A DNA stretch of 64,000 bases from Collimonas pratensis (lineage in GTDB: Bacteria > Pseudomonadota > Gammaproteobacteria > Burkholderiales > Burkholderiaceae_D), in the NCBI RefSeq assembly GCF_001584185.1, contig NZ_CP013234.1:62001-126000 (forward strand), given 5' to 3'. How positions within the stretch are numbered: position 1 is the first letter of the stretch; each line of letters opens with the position of its first letter. Under the pieces are notes generated by a model. That model saw nothing but the letters and a program-made list of their open reading frames with translations, had not been told where the DNA came from and ran no database searches. Both the position numbers and the translations under genes were made by a program. This document shows positions 56,919 through 64,000 of this stretch, piece after piece.

Positions 56919-58547
56919 ATGGATTTCAGTAACCCAGATAAACTCGCCCTGCTCAGCCCGTTTGAATTGAAAGATGCCTTGATCCAGGTGGCGGCGAAAA
57001 GCGACCGCTCCATGCTCAACGCCGGCCGCGGCAACCCGAATTTCCTGGCGACCACGCCGCGTCACGGTTTCTTCCAGTTCGGCCTGTTTGCCATGAGCGA
57101 AGCAGAGCGCTCTTATATCTACATGGATGGCGTCGGCGGCTTTCCTAAGCCCGACGGCATCGAAGCGCGCTTCGAAATCTTTGCCAAGGCCCATGCCGGC
57201 ACCGAAGGTATCCGTTTCATCGAAGCGGCGGTGTCGTATGTGCGCGACCAGTTGGGCCTGTCGGCTGCCGATTTCCTGTACGAGATGTGCGTCGCCATCC
57301 TCGGCTGCAACTATCCGGTGCCGGACCGCATGCTGAACTTGAGCGAGAAGATCGTCGGCCAGTACATCCGACGCGAGATGATAGGAGAACATCCCTTCAT
57401 CGGCAATTTCGACATGTACGCAGTGGAAGGCGGCACCGCCGCCATGACTTACATCTTCAACAGCCTGCGTGAAAACCATATCCTCAAGGCCGGCGACACC
57501 ATCGCGCTTGGCATGCCGATCTTCACGCCGTATATCGAGATCCCGCATCTCAACGATTACCAGCTGGTCGAACTGCTGGTCGATGCGCCGTCCGAGAATA
57601 ACTGGCAGTTCACCAAGAAGGAACTCGACAAGCTGCTCGATCCCAAGGTCAAGGCTTTCTTCCTGGTCAATCCTAGCAATCCGCCTTCGGTCCGGATCAA
57701 CGACGAGACGCTGGCGTATATCGCTGAGGTCGTCAAGAAACGGCCGGATCTGATCATCCTCACCGACGACGTTTACGGCACCTTTGCCGACAACTTCGTG
57801 TCGCTGTTTGCGATCTGTCCTTACAACACCATCCTGGTCTACTCGTTCTCGAAATATTTCGGCGCCACCGGCTGGCGCATGGGCGTGGTCGCCACTCACG
57901 AAAAGAATATCCTGGACGACAAGATCGCCGCCCTGCCGGAAGCCCGCCGCAAGGAGCTGGACCTGCGCTACAACTCGATCACCACCGAGCCGCGCGCGCT
58001 GAAATTCATCGACCGCCTGGTGGCCGACAGCCGCACCGTGGCGCTCAACCACACCGCCGGTCTGTCGACGCCGGTGCAGGCGCAGATGACCTTGTTCTCC
58101 CTGTATTCACTGATGGATGAGCCGCAGGAATACAAGAAATCGATGAAGCGCATCGTCCTGCGCCGCAAGGAAGCGCTTTACCGGGCGCTGGCCCTGCCGC
58201 TGCCGGTCGATGCCGATTCCGTTCACTACTACCATCTGCTCGACCTGGAAACGCTGGCCACGCAAATGTATAGCGCCGCTTTTGCCAAATGGATGGTGAA
58301 GCGCTTGAAACCGAACGAAGCGCTGTTCCGGCTGGCGGAAGAAACCGGCGTGATCCTGCTGCCGGGGCGCGGCTTCGGCACGGCGCATGCGTCGGCGCGG
58401 GTGTCGCTGGCCAACCTGAACGAATATGACTATACCAATATCGGTTTGTCGATCCGCAAGCTGGCGCTGGAATTCCATGCGCAGTTCGAGAAAGGTGCAG
58501 GCGGAAAATCGAAAGTGACGAAGGTCGAAAAGAAAGCTAAAAAATAA
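56919..58547 (+). CDS. aspD: L-aspartate 4-decarboxylase
   Basis: 542 residues from ATG 56919, with AAGGAG at 56905-56910. It is a class I aminotransferase-fold PLP enzyme of the bifunctional AsdA type that removes the beta-carboxyl of aspartate, giving alanine and CO2 and consuming a proton. Features: ALIQVAAKSDRSMLNAGRGNPNFLATTPR near the start, AVEGGTAAMTYIF, LVNPSNPPSVR, TDDVYGTFADNF (cofactor Asp), and the PLP lysine in VYSFSKYFGATGWRMG. With aspT it builds a proton-motive decarboxylation cycle. Lys-rich C-terminal tail. Confidence 0.94.
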   Translation: MDFSNPDKLALLSPFELKDALIQVAAKSDRSMLNAGRGNPNFLATTPRHGFFQFGLFAMSEAERSYIYMDGVGGFPKPDGIEARFEIFAKAHAGTEGIRFIEAAVSYVRDQLGLSAADFLYEMCVAILGCNYPVPDRMLNLSEKIVGQYIRREMIGEHPFIGNFDMYAVEGGTAAMTYIFNSLRENHILKAGDTIALGMPIFTPYIEIPHLNDYQLVELLVDAPSENNWQFTKKELDKLLDPKVKAFFLVNPSNPPSVRINDETLAYIAEVVKKRPDLIILTDDVYGTFADNFVSLFAICPYNTILVYSFSKYFGATGWRMGVVATHEKNILDDKIAALPEARRKELDLRYNSITTEPRALKFIDRLVADSRTVALNHTAGLSTPVQAQMTLFSLYSLMDEPQEYKKSMKRIVLRRKEALYRALALPLPVDADSVHYYHLLDLETLATQMYSAAFAKWMVKRLKPNEALFRLAEETGVILLPGRGFGTAHASARVSLANLNEYDYTNIGLSIRKLALEFHAQFEKGAGGKSKVTKVEKKAKK

Positions 58548-58550
58548 CGC

Positions 58551-58670
58551 CGTAGGGTGGGCACTCGTGCCCACGCGTTACCGTGATAACCGGAGCGCAT
58601 ACCGGTGAGGTCCCGGAATGGCATGTACATGGTGTGAGTTCACGCGTGGGCACGATGTGCCCACCCTACG
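58551..58670. repeat. CGTAGGGTGGGCAC inverted repeat
   Basis: Left arm 58551-58577 and right arm 58643-58670 are inverted copies, each folding alone (GTGGGCAC/GTGCCCAC), around a 65-bp centre with stem ACCGG/CCGGT. It is a known-looking dispersed REP class located between the convergent aspD and peroxidase genes, where it may act in both directions as a 3' end. Confidence 0.88.
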
Positions 58671-58680
58671 AATCCGGTTT

Positions 58681-59940
58681 TTAAGGGTGAAATCCGTCGT
58701 TCAGGGTTTTCAGGAAGGCGATGACATCCTTGATCTCGTCATCCGTCAACGCCGGCCGGTCGCCGGGTTTGCGGTCGAACGGCGCTTCGACATTGACGTT
58801 GCCATGGTAGGCCTCGGGCAGGTCGTCGAATTTGTGCACCTTGCCATTCTTGTCGCGCGGATACCATTTCTGCGGCTGGGTATCGCGCTGCACGTAGAAT
58901 TTCATCACCTGTTCCAGGCTGCTGAAGCTACCGTTGTGGAAGAACACCTTGCGCGTTGCTACATTGCGCAGCGAGGGCGTCTTGAACATGCCGCAGTATT
59001 CGGTCTTGTCCTTGAGGTCGGTGCGGTCGGGGCCGCACAAGCCCATGTCGTAGTATTTCGGATCGGCGTTGGCCGGGATGTGTTTGTTGCGCGGTACGCC
59101 GATGGCGATCAGGCCGTAGTCGGTAAACTGCGGGAAGGCGCCGCTGGCGGTGATTTCACTGATGTGGCAGGAGGCGCAATTGCCCTTGGCCGGATTGTTG
59201 AACAGTTGCAGGCCGCGCAGCTCCTGTTTGCTGAGCTGGGTTTGCTGACGCAGGAAGGCGTCGTACTTGCTGTTGTAAGGGTAGAACTCGGTCGGGCTTT
59301 CCTGGAACACTTCGAGCGCCATCAGCGCCCATTTGAAGGCCTGCTCCTGATTGTCGAATATGTCTTCGCCAAAAGTCTGGCGGAACTGCGCCGCATAGCT
59401 GGCCTGCTTCAGTTTTGCCACTACTTCAGCCGGACCGGCATTGCCCATTTCATGCGCCGACAGCAAGGGAATCCGTGCCTGGTCATGGGTCGACGGTGCG
59501 CGGCCATCCCAGTTATGGCCGCCGGTAGGGCCGGCGTCGATGCTGTCGTCGCCGTCGTCGTCGAAGAAGTGTTCGGTAAACGCCGGCACGTTCTGAATGT
59601 AGCGCAGCGACGGCACAGCCCGCGTGCCCAGGGTCTTCATCTCCTTGCCGCCGAGCTGCACCGCCAGGTTGTTCGGCGGGCCGAAAGCATGATCCGGGCT
59701 ATGGCAGGTGGCGCAGGACATCTGGCCCGAAGCCGACAGCGAAGGATCGGAAAACATGGTGCGGCCGAGCGCCGTCATGGCGGCCACCGACGGCTGTTGT
59801 TTCAGCGTTGGCGCGTAGGTGGCGCCGACATAGGCCGGCGTCGCCGGTTTGGCGGCTGCCACCGGATCGGCATCGGCATGCTGCTGGCCGCAACCGTTCA
59901 GCAGGAATCCGCCCAGGACGGCGAGGAGCACTGGTTTCAT
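58681..59940 (-). CDS. Di-haem cytochrome c peroxidase (MauG/CcpA family), second paralogue
   Basis: 419 residues from ATG 59940 (MKPVLL...); four further residues are possible at 59952. A lipoprotein signal peptide ends LLNGC, so it is probably anchored in the periplasm. Haem 1 is CATCH at residues 76-80 and haem 2 CASCH at 255-259. The conserved text around both is close to the paralogue at 44476 (SASGQMSCATCHSPDHAFGP, FKTPSLRNVATRKVFFHNG, DVIAFLKTLNDG). It may reduce H2O2 or oxidise a partner protein. It is divergent from the second PF04185 phosphoesterase, with 189 bp between starts. Confidence 0.93.
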   Translation of the reverse strand: MKPVLLAVLGGFLLNGCGQQHADADPVAAAKPATPAYVGATYAPTLKQQPSVAAMTALGRTMFSDPSLSASGQMSCATCHSPDHAFGPPNNLAVQLGGKEMKTLGTRAVPSLRYIQNVPAFTEHFFDDDGDDSIDAGPTGGHNWDGRAPSTHDQARIPLLSAHEMGNAGPAEVVAKLKQASYAAQFRQTFGEDIFDNQEQAFKWALMALEVFQESPTEFYPYNSKYDAFLRQQTQLSKQELRGLQLFNNPAKGNCASCHISEITASGAFPQFTDYGLIAIGVPRNKHIPANADPKYYDMGLCGPDRTDLKDKTEYCGMFKTPSLRNVATRKVFFHNGSFSSLEQVMKFYVQRDTQPQKWYPRDKNGKVHKFDDLPEAYHGNVNVEAPFDRKPGDRPALTDDEIKDVIAFLKTLNDGFHP

Positions 59941-60129
59941 AGGGATAGGCAAAAAGCGAAGTGGGATGACATCTGCTGTTGTTATTTTGTGCGCAAGACT
60001 AACAGTCCTTTATGACAGAACGATGACGGATTTTTTTGTGGAAAATAAACGTTACTTAGCGATACATATTTCACACGGTTGACATATTCGAAGCATAGGA
60101 TTGCGTCTTTTATCACCCGGGGAGGGGTT

Positions 60130-62271
60130 ATGAAGCGATCCATGCATTGGCTGCCAGTGGCAGCCACAGTGGCGTTATCGGCAGGGTTGAGCGCATGCGG
60201 CGGTGGCGGCGGCGGTAGCATCGGCGGCGATGCCGGCGGCGTCACCAGCGGCCAGGTGACCGGCAGCTATTATGAGAATGCGCAAGTATGTTTTGAAGAC
60301 AAGGTCAAGAAAGCCACCTGCGATGCAGCATCGCCGGTAGTCAAGACTGGCGCCGACGGTTCCTACGCCCTGCGCGGCCAGGGCCCGGTGCTGGCCACCA
60401 TCGACACCAGCGCCATCCACCACGAAGCGCTGGGCGACAAAGGCACCGCCGTCGCGCAGAAACTGGTGTTCCGCGCACCGCTTGGCCGCAGCGCCTACGT
60501 CAGCGCGATTTCCACCGAACTGGCAGCGGCGATGGACGCCAACGGCGGCGATTTCGCCGATGCCAGCAAGAAGCTGGCGGCAAAAATCGGCACTGCCGAA
60601 GCGAACCTGCTGGCCGACATCAACAAGCTCGGCGGCAAGGATCTGGCAGCGCTGAAAGCAGAAGCGGCAGCCATCAATGCGGCCATCGCTGCTGTCGTGG
60701 CGCAGGGCGGCAACGTTGACCTGGGTCAGGCGTTGGGGGGCGCGCTGGCCATGAACAACATCCAGAACGTGGTGGTGATCTTTGCCGAAAACCGCGGCTT
60801 TGACAATCTGTACGGCCTGTTCCCGGGCGCTAACGGCATCCCGGGCGTCAATCCGACCTCGACTTCGGCCTACGTGCCGCAAAAAGATTTCGACGGCAGC
60901 ACCCTGCCGGTGCTGCCGCCGACCTGGGGCGGCATGACCCTGGCCGGCCAGAGCACGGTGATCACCCAGGCGCAGTCGGCCAACCTGCCAAACAAGCCAT
61001 TCCAGATCGATGACAGCAAGAGCCCGATCTTCATGTCTTCGGCGGTGATCACGCGCGACCTGGTGCATCGTTTCTACAACAACCAGATGCAGATCAACGG
61101 CGGCAAGAACGACAAGTTCACCGCTTATTCCGACGCCGGCGGCCTCAGCATGGGCTACTACGACGGCAGCAAGATGAAGCTGTGGAACATCGCCAAGCAG
61201 TACACGCTGGCCGACAACTTCTTCATGGGCACTTTCGGCGGTTCTTTCCTGACCCACCAGTACCTGATCTGCGCCTGCGCGCCGACCTATCCGAATGCGG
61301 ATGCCGCCACCTCGCCGGCCAAGAACAGCATTTCGGCGGTCAACCTGGATGCCAGCGGCAACCTGATCGGCCTGGCGCCAGGCACAGGCAATCCGACCTC
61401 GGTATTGAATGGTGCGCCGGTCTATCTGAAAGACAGCACGATCACGCCGAAAGACGCCTCTGGCATGTTCTACGCGGTCAACACCATGCAGCCGCCCTAC
61501 CAGCCTAGCGGCAATAACGCTGCTGCCGTCGCCAGCTATGCTGATCCGAGCAAGGCCACTACTTTGCCGACGCAATCGCAGACCACGATCGGTGATCAGC
61601 TCAGCGCCAAGGGCATCAATTGGGCCTGGTATGCGGGCGCCTGGAATGCGGCCATCGCCGATGCGCCGAATGCCAGCCGCGGCGTGATCTATGGCGGCAA
61701 GGTGCAGTTCCAGCCGCATCACCAGCCGTTCAACTACTACAGCCGTTTCGATCCGGCCACGGCCACCGGCGCTGCCGAACGCGCCAGCCACCTGAAGGAT
61801 TTCGACGCTTCCTTCCTGCAGGATGCGGCAGCGGGCAAACTGCCGGCAGTGGCGTTCTACAAGCCGCAGGGTAACCTCAATCAGCACGCCGGCTACGCCA
61901 ACGTCAGCGATGGCGACGCTCACATCGCCGATGTGATCGCCAAGCTGCAAGCCAGCCCGCAATGGAAGAACATGCTGATTGTCGTGACTTACGATGAAAA
62001 CGGCGGCTTCTGGGATCACGTCGCGCCGCCTAAGGGCGACCGCTGGGGTCCGGGTACACGCCTGCCGACACTGCTGGTGTCGCCGTATGCGAAGAAGGGC
62101 TTTGTCGATCACACGCAATACGACACTGCCTCGATCCTGCGTTTCATCACCAACCGTTATTCGCTGCCGGTACTGCCTGGCATCACGGCGCGTGACAAAG
62201 CGCTGGTGGCCAACGGCGGCAAGCCGATGGGCGATCTGACCGGCGCCCTGACACCAGTGCCGCAGGAGTAA
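60130..62271 (+). CDS. Phosphoesterase-family lipoprotein (PF04185), second paralogue
   Basis: 713 residues from ATG 60130 with GGGAGGGG upstream. Lipobox LSAGLSAC followed by a Gly-rich linker (GGGGGGSIGG). An N-terminal beta/helical region (about 40-215) precedes the catalytic domain, which starts NVVVIFAENRGFDNLYGLFPG. Conserved end: VVTYDENGGFWDHVAPPKG, LLVSPYAKKGFVDHTQYDTASILRFITNRY. Hydrolysis of phosphomonoesters or phospholipid head groups outside the cytoplasm is the family role. It is shorter than the first paralogue and lacks part of the N-terminal region. It is divergent from the second di-haem peroxidase, and a strong terminator follows. Confidence 0.9.
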   Translation: MKRSMHWLPVAATVALSAGLSACGGGGGGSIGGDAGGVTSGQVTGSYYENAQVCFEDKVKKATCDAASPVVKTGADGSYALRGQGPVLATIDTSAIHHEALGDKGTAVAQKLVFRAPLGRSAYVSAISTELAAAMDANGGDFADASKKLAAKIGTAEANLLADINKLGGKDLAALKAEAAAINAAIAAVVAQGGNVDLGQALGGALAMNNIQNVVVIFAENRGFDNLYGLFPGANGIPGVNPTSTSAYVPQKDFDGSTLPVLPPTWGGMTLAGQSTVITQAQSANLPNKPFQIDDSKSPIFMSSAVITRDLVHRFYNNQMQINGGKNDKFTAYSDAGGLSMGYYDGSKMKLWNIAKQYTLADNFFMGTFGGSFLTHQYLICACAPTYPNADAATSPAKNSISAVNLDASGNLIGLAPGTGNPTSVLNGAPVYLKDSTITPKDASGMFYAVNTMQPPYQPSGNNAAAVASYADPSKATTLPTQSQTTIGDQLSAKGINWAWYAGAWNAAIADAPNASRGVIYGGKVQFQPHHQPFNYYSRFDPATATGAAERASHLKDFDASFLQDAAAGKLPAVAFYKPQGNLNQHAGYANVSDGDAHIADVIAKLQASPQWKNMLIVVTYDENGGFWDHVAPPKGDRWGPGTRLPTLLVSPYAKKGFVDHTQYDTASILRFITNRYSLPVLPGITARDKALVANGGKPMGDLTGALTPVPQE

Positions 62272-62325
62272 GTTACCGCACGATCATTGCTGCCGGGCGC
62301 AGCAACGGCTGATGAATGACAGCGC

Positions 62326-62359
62326 ACCGGCTGCCTTGAAAAAGGCAGCCGGTTTTTTT
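62326..62359 (+). terminator. Intrinsic terminator after the second phosphoesterase gene
   Basis: 12-bp perfect stem (62326-62337 with 62342-62353), loop GAAA, then a T-run. Its T-run overlaps the stop codon of the convergent flavoprotein gene. Confidence 0.92.
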
Positions 62360-63350
62360 ATGCCGGCCAGGAACCCATGGGCGCCAGCGCCGGCGAAAAT
62401 TCCGCCTCGCTCCAGCGCAGCGGCAGCGATGCTTCGACCCGTATCGCCTGCTCGACATGGAAGCGCAGCAAACGCTCGGCGCCGGCGAAGCTTGCCACGT
62501 CGGAGCCGTCCCAGATCAGCTCCGCGCTTACCGCCAGGTAGATCAGGTCGCCGCTGGCGAAATCGATGAACAACAAGCCGGCGCGCGGATGCACCACCAG
62601 GTTGCCGATGGTGTTGAAGTAAAAATTGCCGACGAAATCCGGCACCGTCAGCGTCTTTGCATCGTCGATGCGGACAAAGCCAGGCTTGCCGCCGCGATGC
62701 GAAACATCGGCGCCGTAACCACCCTCCCCGGCGCTGCCATCCGCGACGGGATCCGGCAGGAATGCGGTGGCGATGAAGAAGGTGTCGGCGGCGCGGATCA
62801 GCCGCTGCATGGCGCCGTCCAGTTCGCTGGCGCGGTGCACCCTTGGCGCCGCGGCGCCGGCGCTGTCGACGCTGCCCGGCCTGCGCGCCTGGATGTATTT
62901 GGGACAATTGCCGAAGCTCTGCTCGACTTTCATGGTCCAGCCGTCCGTATCCAGCGTTTCTATCCTGCCGTTCATGCGGTTACGGCGGCGCGTGTGCGGT
63001 TCGATGCCCAGCAAGCCGATGGCGGCGTTGCCGGCCAGGTTTTGCTGCAGCGGATCGGCGGCCAGCGCGCGGGCGTGGATCCGCAGATGCTCGGCGTCCG
63101 GCGAACTGACGAAGCCGGGTTCGCCGATCACAATCGAGGCCCATGGCTGTTGCTGGCGGTCGACGCTGCCGACGATCAGGAACGGCAGCTGGCTGAAAAA
63201 TTCACGATGCTGGTCCGGCATCGCGCTGCGGATCACCTGGCTGCGCGCCGCCATTTTTTCCAGCACCCCGGCGCGCTGCTGCAAAGCCAGTTCGCCGCGA
63301 TGGAAAACCGATTTGCCGGCGCTGGCGCCGGCTGTTTCCAGATTGGTCAT
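62358..63350 (-). CDS. Pyridoxamine 5'-phosphate oxidase-family flavoprotein
   Basis: 330 residues from ATG 63350 with GAGG upstream. It has two PNPOx-like split-barrel halves: FFSQLPFLIVGSVDRQQQPWASIVIGEPGFVSSPD in the first and FIATAFLPD...GGYGADVSHRGGKPGFVRIDD...GNFYFNTIGNLVVHPRAGLLFIDFASGDLIYL in the second. The latter is typical of the larger FMN/F420-related group (about 300 residues). A reductase or haem-binding role is possible, and the substrate is unknown. Its neighbour upstream (64 bp away) is a GST on the same strand. Confidence 0.87.
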   Translation of the reverse strand: MTNLETAGASAGKSVFHRGELALQQRAGVLEKMAARSQVIRSAMPDQHREFFSQLPFLIVGSVDRQQQPWASIVIGEPGFVSSPDAEHLRIHARALAADPLQQNLAGNAAIGLLGIEPHTRRRNRMNGRIETLDTDGWTMKVEQSFGNCPKYIQARRPGSVDSAGAAAPRVHRASELDGAMQRLIRAADTFFIATAFLPDPVADGSAGEGGYGADVSHRGGKPGFVRIDDAKTLTVPDFVGNFYFNTIGNLVVHPRAGLLFIDFASGDLIYLAVSAELIWDGSDVASFAGAERLLRFHVEQAIRVEASLPLRWSEAEFSPALAPMGSWPA

Positions 63351-63407
63351 GGTTGCTTGCCTCCTCAGTGATTGCACGCGATAGCGCGCATGGCAGCCGA
63401 CGCCGGC

Positions 63408-64000
63408 TCAGGCCGCCAGCGGCTGGCTGGCGCGCATGGCGACGAAACCCGGCAGCGCTTCCATGCGGCGCAGCCAACTGCGGATCTGCGGGTAAGCATC
63501 GAGCGCGATGCCACCTTCCGGCGCATGCGCGATATAGCTATAGGCAGCTACATCGGCGATGGTCGGATGGGCGCCGGTCAGGTAGTCCCGGCCGGCCAAG
63601 TGCGGTTCCAGGACCGCAAACAGTTGCAAGGCGGTAGCACGTGCGGCTTCGCGGTCCAGCGGTACGCCAAACAGAGCTGCCATGCGGGCGCTGGCAGGAC
63701 CGCGGAAAATCTCGCCGGCAGCCAGCGACAGAAAGCGTTGTACCCCGGCGGCGCCAAGCGGATCGCGCGGCAGCCAGCCGTCGTCGCCATATTTGCTTGC
63801 CAGGTAGACCAGGATGGCATTCGAATCGGCCAGCGTGACGGCGCCGTCTTCAATCACCGGCACCTGGCCGAACGGGTTCTTTGCCAGGAATCCGGGTTTT
63901 TTTTGCTCGCCGGCGCGCAAATCGACGTCGATCATTTCAAACGGTAAGTCCAGCAGTGACAAAAACAGCTCGACCCGATGGGCGTGGCCGGAGAACGGCG
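63408..64000 (-). CDS. Glutathione S-transferase (5' end outside window)
   Basis: The coding frame runs off the right edge. Visible residues begin PFSGHAHRVELFLSLLDLPFEMIDVDL, the usual GST start, so the gene continues only a few codons beyond the window. NPFGQVPVIEDGAVTLADSNAILVYLASKYG holds the cis-Pro and the glutathione-binding DS pair. The C-domain has DYLTGAHPTIADVAAYSYIAHAPEGG. It resembles the bacterial YfcG/YghU-like or beta-class GSTs. It is in the same direction as the PNPOx-like gene, suggesting a redox or detoxification unit. Confidence 0.9.
   Translation of the reverse strand, partial: PFSGHAHRVELFLSLLDLPFEMIDVDLRAGEQKKPGFLAKNPFGQVPVIEDGAVTLADSNAILVYLASKYGDDGWLPRDPLGAAGVQRFLSLAAGEIFRGPASARMAALFGVPLDREAARATALQLFAVLEPHLAGRDYLTGAHPTIADVAAYSYIAHAPEGGIALDAYPQIRSWLRRMEALPGFVAMRASQPLAA

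Noticed and set aside
60175..62118. Antisense open frame (647 residues) opposite the second phosphoesterase
   Set aside because: Same artefact; no recognisable domain, and the plus strand codes for a family protein.

Overview
The window is GC-rich DNA whose gene content points to a betaproteobacterium of the order Burkholderiales, most likely family Oxalobacteraceae (Collimonas or a close relative). This is inferred from the general porin of Burkholderia/Collimonas type, a DUF4148 secreted repeat protein, a TssQ-type lipoprotein, a RegB/RegA redox two-component pair and the style of the intergenic repeats. No database comparison was possible. No rRNA, tRNA, transposase, integrase or phage gene was recognised.

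Layout. 1-8.7 kb: end of a SYLF-domain gene, AI-2E-type permease, DOPA-dioxygenase-like protein, secreted beta-helix protein, aldo/keto reductase, an atypical cysteinyl-tRNA synthetase, and a class III aminotransferase divergent from a MocR regulator. 8.7-15.3 kb: DUF4148 protein and a TetR regulator around an AT-rich gap with three matching palindromes, then a porin / YfcC carrier / N-formylglutamate amidohydrolase / IclR cluster. 15.4-27 kb: accessory metabolism and regulators (GNAT, three LysR or TetR regulators with divergent partners, GST, HU, isochorismatase-like hydrolase, HAD protein, luciferase-like oxidoreductase, PLP desulfhydrase-like enzyme, DUF1127 protein). 27-31 kb: tRNA acp3U transferase (TapT) and a four-gene operon made of a J-domain protein and three proteins I do not recognise.

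31-43 kb: an 11-kb block lies between two long direct copies of a composite hairpin repeat. It holds alaC, a stand-alone type VI secretion phosphorylation module (FHA protein, PP2C phosphatase, Ser/Thr kinase, TssQ lipoprotein) without T6SS structural genes, a LysR/SGNH-hydrolase pair and fadH. 43-50 kb: proline iminopeptidase, a lipoprotein, a di-haem peroxidase (MauG/CcpA family) next to a large PF04185 phosphoesterase lipoprotein, and a glycosyltransferase-9-like protein. 50-58.5 kb: a branched-chain amino acid binding protein, a WYL regulator with a GST, RegB/RegA, and aspT-aspD, which together form a proton-motive aspartate:alanine cycle. 58.6-64 kb: a second di-haem peroxidase / phosphoesterase pair, a PNPOx-like flavoprotein, and the start-truncated end of another GST.

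Most interesting: (i) the duplicated composite repeat, whose hairpin arms carry compensatory base changes between copies; (ii) the twice-occurring peroxidase + phosphoesterase cassette; (iii) the J-domain operon of unknown function; (iv) a MITE-like inverted repeat that supplies the last residues of the formylglutamate amidohydrolase; (v) several palindrome sets that look like operators for adjacent TetR and MocR regulators; (vi) a CysRS unlike the usual proteobacterial type, preceded by four 11-bp phased repeats.
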